From positions 1-36,098 of IMG/VR virus record IMGVR_UViG_3300031918_000088: 36,098 nt of DNA, one strand, 5' to 3'. Position 1 is the first letter of the stretch, and each line of letters begins with the position of its first letter. The position numbers were made by a program, and so were the translations under genes. Positions 16,212 to 23,808 of the stretch are shown here, piece by piece. The stretch comes from a virus. A model generated the notes under the pieces. It made no database searches. It was not told where the DNA came from and saw only the letters and a list, made by a program, of their open reading frames with translations.

Positions 16212-16339
16212 TGGTTTTCCTCCATGAGAAAACCCCTGTAACACGCGTTAGGAAGCCCGCTAAAGCTTCTGTCCCATTGCTGGGCCAACGTGATACAGGG
16301 GTTTCCCCTATAAAGGTGATTGTTCTTGTTTATTGACAT
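16196..16339 (-). CDS. possible 47-aa ORF overlapping the RNA structure
   Basis: A frame from ATG 16339 (MSINKNNHLYRGNPCITLAQ...) runs through the whole structured element and overlaps the next gene. Its sequence is shaped by the stem arms (RGNPC... and ...CYRGF), so the RNA may be the selected product instead. Either a leader peptide or nothing. Confidence 0.3.
   Translation of the reverse strand: MSINKNNHLYRGNPCITLAQQWDRSFSGLPNACYRGFLMEENQCLTK
16230..16304 (-). ncRNA. three-way-junction RNA element with GCAA tetraloop
   Basis: On the minus strand AAACCCCTGTATCACG (16304-16289) pairs with CGTGTTACAGGGGTTT (16245-16230), 15 of 16 positions. Inside are two hairpins: CCCA-GCAA-TGGG (16284-16273), whose loop is a GNRA tetraloop, and GAAGC-8 nt-GCTTC (16269-16252). 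The element ends 19 bases before the ATG at 16211, and GGAGG follows at once. It may be a cis-regulatory leader, an attenuator (the stem is followed by TTTTCTC) or a free RNA. Confidence 0.55.
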
Positions 16340-16431
16340 GGTAGCGGTTTTTCTAACTTCATTCAGATGTCTGGCTGAATGATGTCGCAAATGTACAATG
16401 AAAATGTAAAAAACCTACCAGTGTCGCAAAA

Positions 16432-16656
16432 TTATTTTTTAAGCGCTTCGTTTAAAGCAGTCAATAATTCTTCAACTTTCTTTTCGTGTGCTTCATCTTC
16501 TTTTCGTTTGCTTGCAAATGCAATTAAAATGCCGGCAAGCGGACTAAATAATAATGAAGCAAAAAACACGATAAAGAAACCGATTTTCCTTTCGCTTGCA
16601 ATAGCAGCAGCAACAAAACTCATAAGAGCCCAGGCAATAATAATAGATGTATACAT
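16432..16656 (-). CDS. small membrane protein with two transmembrane helices (74 aa)
   Basis: A 74-residue protein with two hydrophobic helices (about 3-20 and 26-48, IGFFIVFFASLLFSPLAGIL) and a charged C-terminal helix (SKRKEDEAHEKKVEELLTAL). It resembles short phage and host membrane proteins of the holin or superinfection type. It lies downstream of the lysis cassette, so an accessory lysis role is possible but not shown. Confidence 0.65.
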   Translation of the reverse strand: MYTSIIIAWALMSFVAAAIASERKIGFFIVFFASLLFSPLAGILIAFASKRKEDEAHEKKVEELLTALNEALKK

Positions 16657-16691
16657 GATAGAGGTTTTAAAGTTATCATGTAAAGATATAA

Positions 16692-17162
16692 TTAAATAGG
16701 TTTAACTCCGTACCCTGATGCAATTACCTGCTTCATGCGTTCCAGTTCGTAATCGGTAAACTCGTACATAATTTTACCAATCAGCGTATTCAAAGCGCCA
16801 TATACGGTGCTGGCATAAAAACGGGTATCCTTGCGGCGCCGGCTGGTTTTGGGCCTGGTACGCTGTCCCATCAGGGCGGCGTTGGCTTGCTGGTTAAGGG
16901 TGGTCCACATGCCGGTATTCTGGCTCTTTTTTTTGTAAGCCGATATATCCTGGAAACGGCCGTAATCGGGAAACGAAAGTTCCAGGTGCGGGTTTATCCC
17001 GTACATGCCCACGCGCCAAATAAAGCTATCCATTAACTCGCCCGTTTTTATGAGGTTGCGGGCCTCAATGGCGCTGATAAGCAAATCGCGCACATACTCC
17101 CCGTGCTGATCAAGCTGATCATCAATAAAAGCGAGTTCCAGTTCGGAGAATTTGCCGGGCAT
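16692..17162 (-). CDS. tail/connector-type structural protein (156 aa)
   Basis: A 156-residue protein with an N-terminal helical part (SELELAFIDDQLDQHGEYVR), a GELMDSFIWRV segment and a basic middle (MGQRTRPKTSRRRKDTRFYA). The motif and size recall HK97 gp10-like neck or minor tail proteins, but the match is loose. It sits between the lysis genes and the tape measure unit. The 14-bp tandem repeat lies directly upstream of its start codon. Confidence 0.55.
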   Translation of the reverse strand: MPGKFSELELAFIDDQLDQHGEYVRDLLISAIEARNLIKTGELMDSFIWRVGMYGINPHLELSFPDYGRFQDISAYKKKSQNTGMWTTLNQQANAALMGQRTRPKTSRRRKDTRFYASTVYGALNTLIGKIMYEFTDYELERMKQVIASGYGVKPI

Positions 17163-17166
17163 TATA

Positions 17167-17236
17167 AGGTACGATTTACGAGGTACGATTTACGATTTAT
17201 GAAGTACGAGGTACGATTTATGAGGTACGATGTACG
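17167..17236. repeat. five 14-bp tandem units (AGGTACGATTTACG)
   Basis: Units AGGTACGATTTACG at 17167 and 17181, a degenerate unit ATTTATGAAGTACG at 17195, AGGTACGATTTATG at 17209 and AGGTACGATGTACG at 17223 follow head to tail with no gaps. They fill the gap between the spanin-like and 156-aa genes. The core TACGATTTACGA recurs at 12484. Confidence 0.85.
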
Positions 17237-17238
17237 AA

Positions 17239-17808
17239 TTACGGCATGTACCGTTTTATATAAAACTGAATGCCTTTAACAATGGCTACAACTATTAAAA
17301 TACCGAATGCAATACGGCCCAGCCACAGTTGAAATATTTGCCACTGGGTTAAGTAGTTAATTTTGGTAACTACGGTTTTGGTAATGGTTTTATACTCCAC
17401 ATGCGATTCGCGCTGTATGGCATCGCGTATGGTTTTGGCAATTTCGGCCGGTTTCTGATACAGGGTATGAAAAAGTAAGCCGTTCAGCACATAGGCAATG
17501 GAATACGCATATTCGGTATCGAGGCGGTGCTGGTCGGTTTGCGCCAGGCCGTTACGCAGGTACACCGTATCAACCGACCTTACGGTATCGGCTTTAATAT
17601 ACACATAAATGGTGGTATCGTGGTGCACGCGTATGGTAGTTTCCTTTATAACCGTATCGGATTTGGCTACCAGCGGGCATCCCCATCGATAAGCGGCCTT
17701 TTCGTACTTCAGCTGTGCTTTGGTGCATTTACGGTCGGCAAGCTGCTGAGGGCTGCGGCACGATGCCAGGGAAGCAATAATAGTGATGAGTAACAGAAAC
17801 TTTTTCAT
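17239..17808 (-). CDS. spanin-like lipoprotein with C-terminal membrane helix
   Basis: The 189-residue protein starts with a lipoprotein signal ending at C17 (FLLLITIIASLASC) and ends with a transmembrane helix (about 163-184, RIAFGILIVVAIVKGIQFYI). Between them is a mixed helical/beta periplasmic part. Having an outer-membrane lipid anchor and an inner-membrane helix in one chain is the layout of unimolecular spanins (T1 gp11 type), which fuse the two membranes in the last step of lysis. It overlaps the endolysin gene by four bases. The role is inferred from topology and neighbours. Confidence 0.7.
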   Translation of the reverse strand: MKKFLLLITIIASLASCRSPQQLADRKCTKAQLKYEKAAYRWGCPLVAKSDTVIKETTIRVHHDTTIYVYIKADTVRSVDTVYLRNGLAQTDQHRLDTEYAYSIAYVLNGLLFHTLYQKPAEIAKTIRDAIQRESHVEYKTITKTVVTKINYLTQWQIFQLWLGRIAFGILIVVAIVKGIQFYIKRYMP

Positions 17809-18278
17809 GCTGTATAGGTTTTAGTGATGTCGATATAAATGGTTTTGCCATTGCGGTTAATGGATTGCAGCACCTGGTGCTTATTCGTGCCGGCGCTCAG
17901 CGATACATGCACCCAGGTTGGGTTACTGCCGGTGCCGAATTCCCATATCAACTGGTTGAATGGAAGGTTCGCGAATATATAATCGAACAGCTGTTTGTTG
18001 GTAACAGGCGCATCGGCGTGTATATCCATAGCCTGCCCGAGTACATGTTCGGAGTTGGAGGCTCCTCCTATAAGGGTATTAAGCAGCGGCGCCCGGTAAA
18101 AACTGTTGAGGAATATAGGCGCATGAATAGCTTCGCGCAGGGGCTCAAATACCACTTCGGCCAGATGTTGCATAGCCTGCAGTTCCTTTTCGCCCGGTAC
18201 GTTCGGGATATTATGCAGTATGGCATAGTTGCTGCGGGTGGCTTCGTCCAGGGTAATGTGTTTCGAAATGTCTGTCAT
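17805..18278 (-). CDS. M15-family peptidase endolysin
   Basis: A 157-residue protein of the peptidase M15 (M15_3) type, a zinc D-Ala or L-Ala-D-Glu carboxypeptidase/endopeptidase that cuts peptidoglycan stem peptides. Visible motifs are SFYR at 59-62, the zinc ligands H78 in NSEH and D85 in AMDIH, and H124 in WVHVS. No signal peptide, so export needs the holin. It overlaps both the holin gene (stop/start at 18278) and the spanin-like gene, a compact lysis cassette. Confidence 0.9.
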   Translation of the reverse strand: MTDISKHITLDEATRSNYAILHNIPNVPGEKELQAMQHLAEVVFEPLREAIHAPIFLNSFYRAPLLNTLIGGASNSEHVLGQAMDIHADAPVTNKQLFDYIFANLPFNQLIWEFGTGSNPTWVHVSLSAGTNKHQVLQSINRNGKTIYIDITKTYTA

Positions 18279-18727
18279 TACGTTTTGGGTTGATTGTTTT
18301 TAGCTTTTAAACCGCTTATATATTCTTCAATTTTATCTTTTATCAGGTTCCATATGGCATGTATAAGATCAACCTGCCGTATGCGGCTTATATTTTCGTA
18401 ATTACTTTTTACTTCAATGCTGCCTATATACAGCGCAACAATGCGGGCCAGTTCGGTGCCATCATTTATTATTTTTTGCAGCACATAGGCAATAATGATG
18501 GCAATGGCGTAAAAAATAAATTTCTCAACCGTATTGCGTAGTTTATGGGCGTTAAATTTCTGCCCTTCCTTAATGGAGGCCCAACTTCCGGTAATCAGGT
18601 CGAGAGCCACCAGTACCAGCACCAGGTGTACATAATTGCTGATGGGCGTTAAAAAAAGTATGATAAATGCAAAAATCTGGATCAGGGCATTGCAAACATC
18701 GTGGAATACAGGATAAAGGCGGTACAT
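18278..18727 (-). CDS. phage holin (holin_4_1-like)
   Basis: A 149-residue protein with hydrophobic helices near residues 15-30, 32-48 (VHLVLVLVALDLITGSWASI) and 68-86 (EKFIFYAIAIIIAYVLQKII), and a charged C-terminus. The pattern DLITG...LRNTVEKFIFY...YIGSIEVKSNYENI is that of the Bacillus/Bacteroidetes holin family PF05105. It lets the endolysin reach the wall at lysis. It precedes the endolysin gene directly. Confidence 0.85.
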   Translation of the reverse strand: MYRLYPVFHDVCNALIQIFAFIILFLTPISNYVHLVLVLVALDLITGSWASIKEGQKFNAHKLRNTVEKFIFYAIAIIIAYVLQKIINDGTELARIVALYIGSIEVKSNYENISRIRQVDLIHAIWNLIKDKIEEYISGLKAKNNQPKT

Positions 18728-18744
18728 GATTAAGAGTGTTTAAG

Positions 18745-19206
18745 TTAAAAACCAGTTGAAGTGAGTATAAACGAGAGGCTGTAGCCGTCGCATCCCAGGT
18801 AATTGTATTCGGGGTCGGTATGCATGCGGTTAAAATCAATGCGTTCAATAAATCGGTGATACGTTGCATTGCTGTTAGTGGCATCGGCGTATAACTGCGA
18901 TTTTAAAGCAGTTATACAGTCCTGGGTAAGTTCCATGCCGGTAACTATATCGGCATCGATCTGGTTAGCGCGGTCCACTTTCATTACGGTATACAGGATC
19001 AGGGTTTCCTCCTCCAGTATATTGTCCTTATCGCGTTCCCTGGTATCGCTCGATGGTATTACCACCACCAGGAACAACTCGCCTGCAGTTACCTGTTTAA
19101 TTTTTTGTGCCAGTTCGGTTTCGTTACGCACCAGTATGCTTTTGGTGGCTTGAATACGGTTGGCCATCGAATCAAAATACGCTTTCAGTACACTAATCTT
19201 TATCAT
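18745..19206 (-). CDS. head-tail connector/tail terminator-type protein (153 aa)
   Basis: A 153-residue protein (…ELFLVVVIPSSDTRERDKDN…YSLSFILTSTGF) of alternating helices and strands. Size, fold and position two genes after the connector agree with a neck or tail terminator protein. No direct family match is claimed. Its start overlaps the upstream gene by 14 bases. Confidence 0.55.
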   Translation of the reverse strand: MIKISVLKAYFDSMANRIQATKSILVRNETELAQKIKQVTAGELFLVVVIPSSDTRERDKDNILEEETLILYTVMKVDRANQIDADIVTGMELTQDCITALKSQLYADATNSNATYHRFIERIDFNRMHTDPEYNYLGCDGYSLSFILTSTGF

Positions 19207-20107
19207 TTTTTTTGCTTTTAGCTACCATGGCATCATAATCTGTTTTAAGCTGATACAACCGTACCAATATATCGTACAGGTTCGTATTGCTTGTTTTTTC
19301 GGCATTACCGAAAACAGACGATTCGGCCAGGGAATAAATTATCCCGGTTAAGCCTATTCCTGATGGGCCGGAATCGTCCTTATTTTTCGAAAACAGCAGG
19401 GAGAAATCGATCTCGATACCATCGATGGTTGGTTTACCCGATACAATATATTCGATGCAGTTGCCAAACCACAGCAACACGGCGGTTTTAATGTGCTCGG
19501 GCAAATGGTTTACCCTGCCGGCTCGCCGGGCTAACCTTTCGGGACCTGTTTTTTCGGTAAACGACTGCCGCTCTTCCATACTGTTCCAGGATAAAAGTTT
19601 ACGTATGCCATAACAAAATTTACGCGGGCGGTATAGTATGGCAATAAGCGTAACAAGCGTTTCCGTATCCTTATTTTTCAGGTAATCGGTATAGCGGGTA
19701 AAGGCTTCCTTGTATTCGTAAATGGTGCAGTTAGTCAGCGCGTCGGCAGGTCCCACCAGGTTGCCTATGGTTGGCATCATTTGCTTAATCCAGTTGAGGG
19801 AAAGCTTTTTTACCAGCTTGCCATCCTCTTCCGTGTGTTCGTAAAAACTATCAATGGTTTCGACCAGCCGGTTCATGTTATCGTGAACCAGTTCGCGTTC
19901 GGCGGCAGGCATCATGTAATACGTTACGGTTTTTCTAATGTTCAGCAGTTTCAGCGTAAGCATAAACCTGAAGTGCTCAATGGTTATTTCGCCTTTTTGC
20001 TGCATAAGCAAAAGTTTCATCATGTAAATAAATTCATCATGCGAAAGCTCCTCTATACACGAAGCGTACTGTACGGTTTTATACCCGGTGATATCGATAG
20101 TATGCAT
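19193..20107 (-). CDS. structural-region protein, unknown (304 aa)
   Basis: Start set at the ATG at 20107 (MHTIDITGYKTVQYASCIEE), just after the stop of the upstream gene at 20112. The 304-residue protein is mostly helical, with a cluster of Met and Leu (FIYMMKLLLMQQKGEITIEH). It lies between connector genes and is likely a virion or assembly protein. Function unknown. Confidence 0.65.
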   Translation of the reverse strand: MHTIDITGYKTVQYASCIEELSHDEFIYMMKLLLMQQKGEITIEHFRFMLTLKLLNIRKTVTYYMMPAAERELVHDNMNRLVETIDSFYEHTEEDGKLVKKLSLNWIKQMMPTIGNLVGPADALTNCTIYEYKEAFTRYTDYLKNKDTETLVTLIAILYRPRKFCYGIRKLLSWNSMEERQSFTEKTGPERLARRAGRVNHLPEHIKTAVLLWFGNCIEYIVSGKPTIDGIEIDFSLLFSKNKDDSGPSGIGLTGIIYSLAESSVFGNAEKTSNTNLYDILVRLYQLKTDYDAMVAKSKKNDKD

Positions 20108-20111
20108 AGGG

Positions 20112-21191
20112 TTACGACATAAAGAAAGATTGCGTGGTATCGGTTGTTTCTTCCACAACCGGGGCTACCGGCAGCAACGCTATAATATAATTCTGCAGAG
20201 GGATCAGTTCGCGGCGCCCGTCGCGCTCAAGCAATGACGATACCGCAATGCGATCGGATGATAAGGCCGGCTTCGACTGCTTTACGTCCATGGCCATAAA
20301 ACTTTGCACTACTGCGTCGGGAAGCAGTTCCACAGGGAGGCGTTTCAAAGCTACCGACATCGTTAGCAACACAACCGGAACTTTTGAAAGTTCATAAATT
20401 TCTTTGCTTTCGGTATTGTCGGCCACGTTCGGGTCGTTACTGTCGCCTGTTAAATCAAGCTCTTCGTCTTTAATCAGTTCACGTATTAAATCGTACCGGG
20501 TTGAGCCGATCACCGGGCGTATATATCGCAATTCCACCTCCCTGATAAACGGGACCAAGGCCAGGTAAAGCCGCCTGGATGCATTAATCGGGAATATGTA
20601 ATCAAACTCCCGGGCCGAATTAATAAACAGGTCCTTCAGTGCCGAATACGTGGCCGACGACCGCCAGGTATCTTCGATCGTATTGGCTGTAGCTTCACCG
20701 GTAAGAGCTTCCTGGGTTGGCACGTACGGAATAGGCACCTGTTCGTCGAGCCATTCGAGCAACAGATCGGTAGCTTCGTGGGCCAGGTCGAGCAGGCTGG
20801 CATTATCGCGGGTAAGCATCCACTCAAATGCAGGTTTCTGTTGATCGGTTACCGTAATTAGCCGGCCCGCTTCCGAATGCGATAAATCGTTAAGCGGGGC
20901 AAACCTACGGTATGCATTCAGTATAACTGGCAATTGTATAAGCCTTACCAGTTCGTCGAGCAATACCAGTTGCGGATCGGGCGTAGTTTCCGGAACGGGA
21001 GTTACCTGGTAATCGTCCGATTGGTAATGATTTTCAGCCAGTTTAAAAACTTCGGGGCCGATAACCCGTTTTATATCGCGTTCGGCAATGGTTACATAGG
21101 TTAACAGGTTTTCGAAATTATTCGATTTGTAAATAAACCCGAGCAACTCTTTTGTTTCGACAGCGCCGTTGGTTGATTTGTTAAAGATCAT
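20112..21191 (-). CDS. head-tail adaptor-type protein (359 aa)
   Basis: A 359-residue, mostly helical protein that directly follows the portal gene with an ATGA overlap. It has two similar helical halves: KELLGFIYKSNNFENLLTYV...GPEVFKLAE and later REFDYIFPINASRRLYLALV...VIGSTRYDLI. Each resembles the helical core of gp6-type connector adaptors. A tandem adaptor would be larger than the usual single-domain form. Assignment rests on this and on location. Confidence 0.6.
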   Translation of the reverse strand: MIFNKSTNGAVETKELLGFIYKSNNFENLLTYVTIAERDIKRVIGPEVFKLAENHYQSDDYQVTPVPETTPDPQLVLLDELVRLIQLPVILNAYRRFAPLNDLSHSEAGRLITVTDQQKPAFEWMLTRDNASLLDLAHEATDLLLEWLDEQVPIPYVPTQEALTGEATANTIEDTWRSSATYSALKDLFINSAREFDYIFPINASRRLYLALVPFIREVELRYIRPVIGSTRYDLIRELIKDEELDLTGDSNDPNVADNTESKEIYELSKVPVVLLTMSVALKRLPVELLPDAVVQSFMAMDVKQSKPALSSDRIAVSSLLERDGRRELIPLQNYIIALLPVAPVVEETTDTTQSFFMS

Positions 21192-22576
21192 GGTTTATTG
21201 TTTTTTATGCGATCGGCCGGAGCGGTTTGCGCTTCAGTTATAACTGCATCGTGATAAAATCCGAGTTTCAGTCCCTTACCCGGGAAATTGGCGGCTATGG
21301 CATTATTGATATCGCGGCATACGATGGATTCGGGAATATCCACACCCGTAAGCAGGTAAAGTTTAAACGCATACAGCTGTTCCGATCCGCTTGGTAGGTT
21401 GCCATCGAAACTGATATTGCTCAGCGCCGGGTGCAACCCGATACCGGCGGTAGTTTCGAGGCTGGCCTGTTTGGCTATGTTTACCTGGGCATCAATAAAA
21501 TCTTTCACTTTCTGATCCAGCACATCAACGGTCCAGCCTACATATTTACCCGATGTTTCGTCGAACAGTTCCTCTGTAGTCAGGAATTTCCCAACGTTGT
21601 CGACACCGCGCAATACATCGGCAAACTCCTGCATTTTTTTCTTCTTGAAATCAGTAAGCAGCTTATCGGCATAAGCAACGCCGTCGCGGTTGCATTTATC
21701 TTTCAGTTCCTGCTCGGCATTATCCCAGTAAATGCCTGGCACTTTAATGTGATATTTAATGGCAGCCGAATTTTTATTAAAATTGCTCAGCAGTTTGGCA
21801 ATGCTGGTAGCCAGCCTTATCCATCCGAGCGAACCGTAATAACTGGGGCGGCTGTAATCGTTACTCAGCGCAAACGAATACAGGTTGCTGTAGCGCATAG
21901 TTACCGGCCAGGCAAAAGGATCCTGTTCCGAATACACCGGGTAGGCACGCAGGCCATACTTCCAGGGCTGCGCGTAATCGCCTACAATAATATTATTAAT
22001 CAGGTGATACTGGTCGGGCCATTCGAGGCGGGCAAACATACTGCTTACATGCTCAAGTTTAGTAATAAATCCAGGCTCGCCGATACGGAAGCCGCGATTG
22101 CGGAAATACTTAGTATAATGGCCGTTCATATGGCGGAATTCGATGGTTGCCTTTTGCAGGTAATCCTCAAAATTCCACGACCGGAGCCAGCCTTCCACTT
22201 CCGGATCCGAATCAAAATATTTTTTCCGTTCCCCGTTTTCGAATTTTAATTTATACAGAGCCGGACCCTGACCCCAAAGCAACGAGGCTTGCTTATCGAG
22301 TATGCCAGGCGTGAGGTTATTTTCGTCCAGTAATATACGTAAATCGGTAGGCAATTGATTTTGTTCGCCATGCGGAACAATATCAAAGTTCCCGATTTTC
22401 ATCGGCAACAATGCCCGTATGTTGGTATAAAATGGCAATACACCTGGCTGTGCAAAAGTTTGTGATCCTGATACTTCAAAAGTATATACTTCGCTTCCGG
22501 CAGTAATTATACCGGAATTTCCATGATCATGAACCTGGATGTCGTTTTTTTTATATCCGATGGGTTGATTGTTCAT
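21188..22576 (-). CDS. phage portal protein
   Basis: A 462-residue protein with portal features: a charged clip-like segment (ENGERKKYFDSDPEVEGWLR), a helical stem and an N-terminal part with LDENNLTPGILDKQASLLWG, typical of portal proteins that begin with a DNA-channel arm. It would form the dodecameric ring at one capsid vertex through which DNA is packaged. It follows the 96-aa gene with an ATGA overlap and precedes the adaptor. Confidence 0.8.
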   Translation of the reverse strand: MNNQPIGYKKNDIQVHDHGNSGIITAGSEVYTFEVSGSQTFAQPGVLPFYTNIRALLPMKIGNFDIVPHGEQNQLPTDLRILLDENNLTPGILDKQASLLWGQGPALYKLKFENGERKKYFDSDPEVEGWLRSWNFEDYLQKATIEFRHMNGHYTKYFRNRGFRIGEPGFITKLEHVSSMFARLEWPDQYHLINNIIVGDYAQPWKYGLRAYPVYSEQDPFAWPVTMRYSNLYSFALSNDYSRPSYYGSLGWIRLATSIAKLLSNFNKNSAAIKYHIKVPGIYWDNAEQELKDKCNRDGVAYADKLLTDFKKKKMQEFADVLRGVDNVGKFLTTEELFDETSGKYVGWTVDVLDQKVKDFIDAQVNIAKQASLETTAGIGLHPALSNISFDGNLPSGSEQLYAFKLYLLTGVDIPESIVCRDINNAIAANFPGKGLKLGFYHDAVITEAQTAPADRIKNNKP

Positions 22577-22863
22577 TGTAATATAATTTTAGTTCCGTTG
22601 AAGTACATAAGTAAAGGCTGCCAGCACACGCGCGGTTCCTGGTAGTAGTCGTCCCAATAAAATAACTTGTAATCGGAGTTCCGGATATCGTCTTCTTTGG
22701 CAGCCGGGCGGAGTTTGGCTCGCTTCACGCTGGTTAATCCCTGGGTGCGTCCTGTATTTCGGTTGTAAGTGGCGAACGTAAACGAAAAGAAACCGCTTTC
22801 AGCGGTAATTTTACGCATCATGGCGATTGCCTCGTATAGGGTTATGGTTGTTCGTTCGTCCAT
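22573..22863 (-). CDS. small protein opening the portal operon (96 aa)
   Basis: Start at the ATG at 22863 (MDERTTITLYEAIAMMRKIT), since the longer frame would pass through the promoter and the terminator. Only five bases separate the -7 box of P4 from this ATG, so the transcript may be leaderless. The alternative start at 22821 (MMRKITAES) has a GAGG upstream. The protein is basic in its middle (GLTSVKRAKLRPAAKEDDIR) and aromatic-rich at its end. Function unknown. Confidence 0.65.
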   Translation of the reverse strand: MDERTTITLYEAIAMMRKITAESGFFSFTFATYNRNTGRTQGLTSVKRAKLRPAAKEDDIRNSDYKLFYWDDYYQEPRVCWQPLLMYFNGTKIILQ

Positions 22864-22867
22864 GATG

Positions 22868-22902
22868 CGAAAGTATGATTGTGATAAGGGTAACGAAAGG
22901 AC
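22868..22902 (-). promoter_or_regulatory. late phage promoter P4 (GTCCTTTC-19-TACTTTCG)
   Basis: GTCCTTTC (22895-22902, preceded by T), 19 bases, TACTTTCG (22868-22875). The only one of the eight with C at the last position of the upstream motif. It drives the portal, connector and lysis genes. Confidence 0.82.
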
Positions 22903-22907
22903 AAAAA

Positions 22908-22932
22908 AATCCCCGCTAACCAGGCGGGGATT
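22908..22932 (-). terminator. intrinsic terminator after the exported-protein gene
   Basis: A nine-base perfect stem AATCCCCGC / GCGGGGATT with a seven-base loop, followed on the minus strand by TTTTTT that leads into TGTCC of promoter P4. Confidence 0.88.
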
Positions 22933-22959
22933 CAAACCAAAAACCAAGATATGAAAAGT

Positions 22960-23373
22960 TTAGGCGATGTCGTACCAGCTAATAGGAAAGACTTCTGTCC
23001 GGTTCGTTCTGTCAATAATCAGTAGTTTGTCTGATCTGCAATTAAGAGCGTTACCTGCTAAGAGAGGATAATCGCTAAATCGAATTATTTTATTAGAGCT
23101 CAGCCACAGTATACTATTAAATACGGGAGGATGCCATATATCGGCGCTATAACCTGTAAGCTCCGCCGATTCGATTGGCATTCCGAGTTCGGGAATAGTG
23201 CCTGCAAAAGGTAGTTCATAAAAAACTACTGCTTCAAGGATATAGGCCGGTTGAACCGGATCTATAGTTTGCGAAACAGTGGCTGAAACCGGATCGCAAT
23301 CCTTAAGCACAGGCCCCGAGGCATAGCACGCCATTCCAATCAGGAGCATGCAAAGTACCAGGAACGTTTTCAT
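22960..23373 (-). CDS. exported (probable lipo-) protein made from its own late promoter
   Basis: A 137-residue protein with an N-terminal signal (MKTFLVLCMLLIGMACYASG); the IGMAC sequence may serve as a lipobox. The mature part is beta-rich (PAYILEAVVFYELPFAGTIP). It is monocistronic, bracketed by promoter P3 and a terminator, between the terminase and portal units. That position is typical of morons, such as superinfection-exclusion or surface-changing proteins, but made late. No family is recognised. Confidence 0.7.
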   Translation of the reverse strand: MKTFLVLCMLLIGMACYASGPVLKDCDPVSATVSQTIDPVQPAYILEAVVFYELPFAGTIPELGMPIESAELTGYSADIWHPPVFNSILWLSSNKIIRFSDYPLLAGNALNCRSDKLLIIDRTNRTEVFPISWYDIA

Positions 23374-23408
23374 AAATAAAATGAATTAGTTAGTAATGAT
23401 TTAGGAAG

Positions 23409-23443
23409 CGAAACTAACCGGATTTCACCAGGTGTAAAAGGAC
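23409..23443 (-). promoter_or_regulatory. late phage promoter P3 (GTCCTTTT-19-TAGTTTCG)
   Basis: GTCCTTTT (23436-23443, preceded by T), 19 bases, TAGTTTCG (23409-23416); the exported-protein ATG lies 35 bases further on at 23373. Confidence 0.82.
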
Positions 23444-23754
23444 AAAAAATATTACAGTATTCTTTCTGATTTTTTAATGTCACATTCCGCCTAAACACTG
23501 CTAAAATTGTTAAGCATTAGTTTGTTTCAGCCTGTAATTATATCATTAATCGAAAAAACCTACACAGAAACAAACAGAAAAAGCACAGAAACTGAGCAAA
23601 ATCGTACAGTTTTAAAAATTTTTGTACGTCAAAACTTTGATTTGCAAACAACAAACCCACCCGCCAGCAGAAAAAATATCAATAAAAGACAACTCTTACC
23701 GACCCGCTCAGACCCGCATACGCAATTGCCGGCGTGCCCAAAACCGGATATATG

Positions 23755-23790
23755 ACAAAGCCCTGGTCCGGGATCGGATCAGGGCTTTGT
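23755..23790 (-). terminator. strong hairpin after terminase gene
   Basis: Perfect eleven-base arms ACAAAGCCCTG / CAGGGCTTTGT with a further internal TCCG-GGAT-CGGA pairing, 18 bases after the terminase stop. There is no long T run, so termination may rely on the stem or on Rho. Confidence 0.7.
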
Positions 23791-23808
23791 AAATGGTTTA
23801 GTTATAAC

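Larger units (their letters stand above)
23374..23808. other. gene-free region between terminase and exported-protein genes
   Basis: 435 bases with promoter P3 near the left side and a strong hairpin at the right. The middle (23450-23740) is AT-rich with repeats of ACAGAAAC near 23565-23610 and an inverted repeat CGTACA...TGTACG (23603-23628). An 82-codon plus-strand frame here has a low-complexity product and no ribosome binding site and is not called. Confidence 0.55.

Noticed and set aside
21431-22249. A 272-codon plus-strand frame opposite the portal gene.
   Set aside because: Opposite a well-supported gene, no promoter or ribosome binding site; long antisense frames are expected from codon bias.
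23507-23755. An 82-codon plus-strand gene in the gap after the terminase.
   Set aside because: Low-complexity polar product, no ribosome binding site, and it ends in the terminator hairpin.
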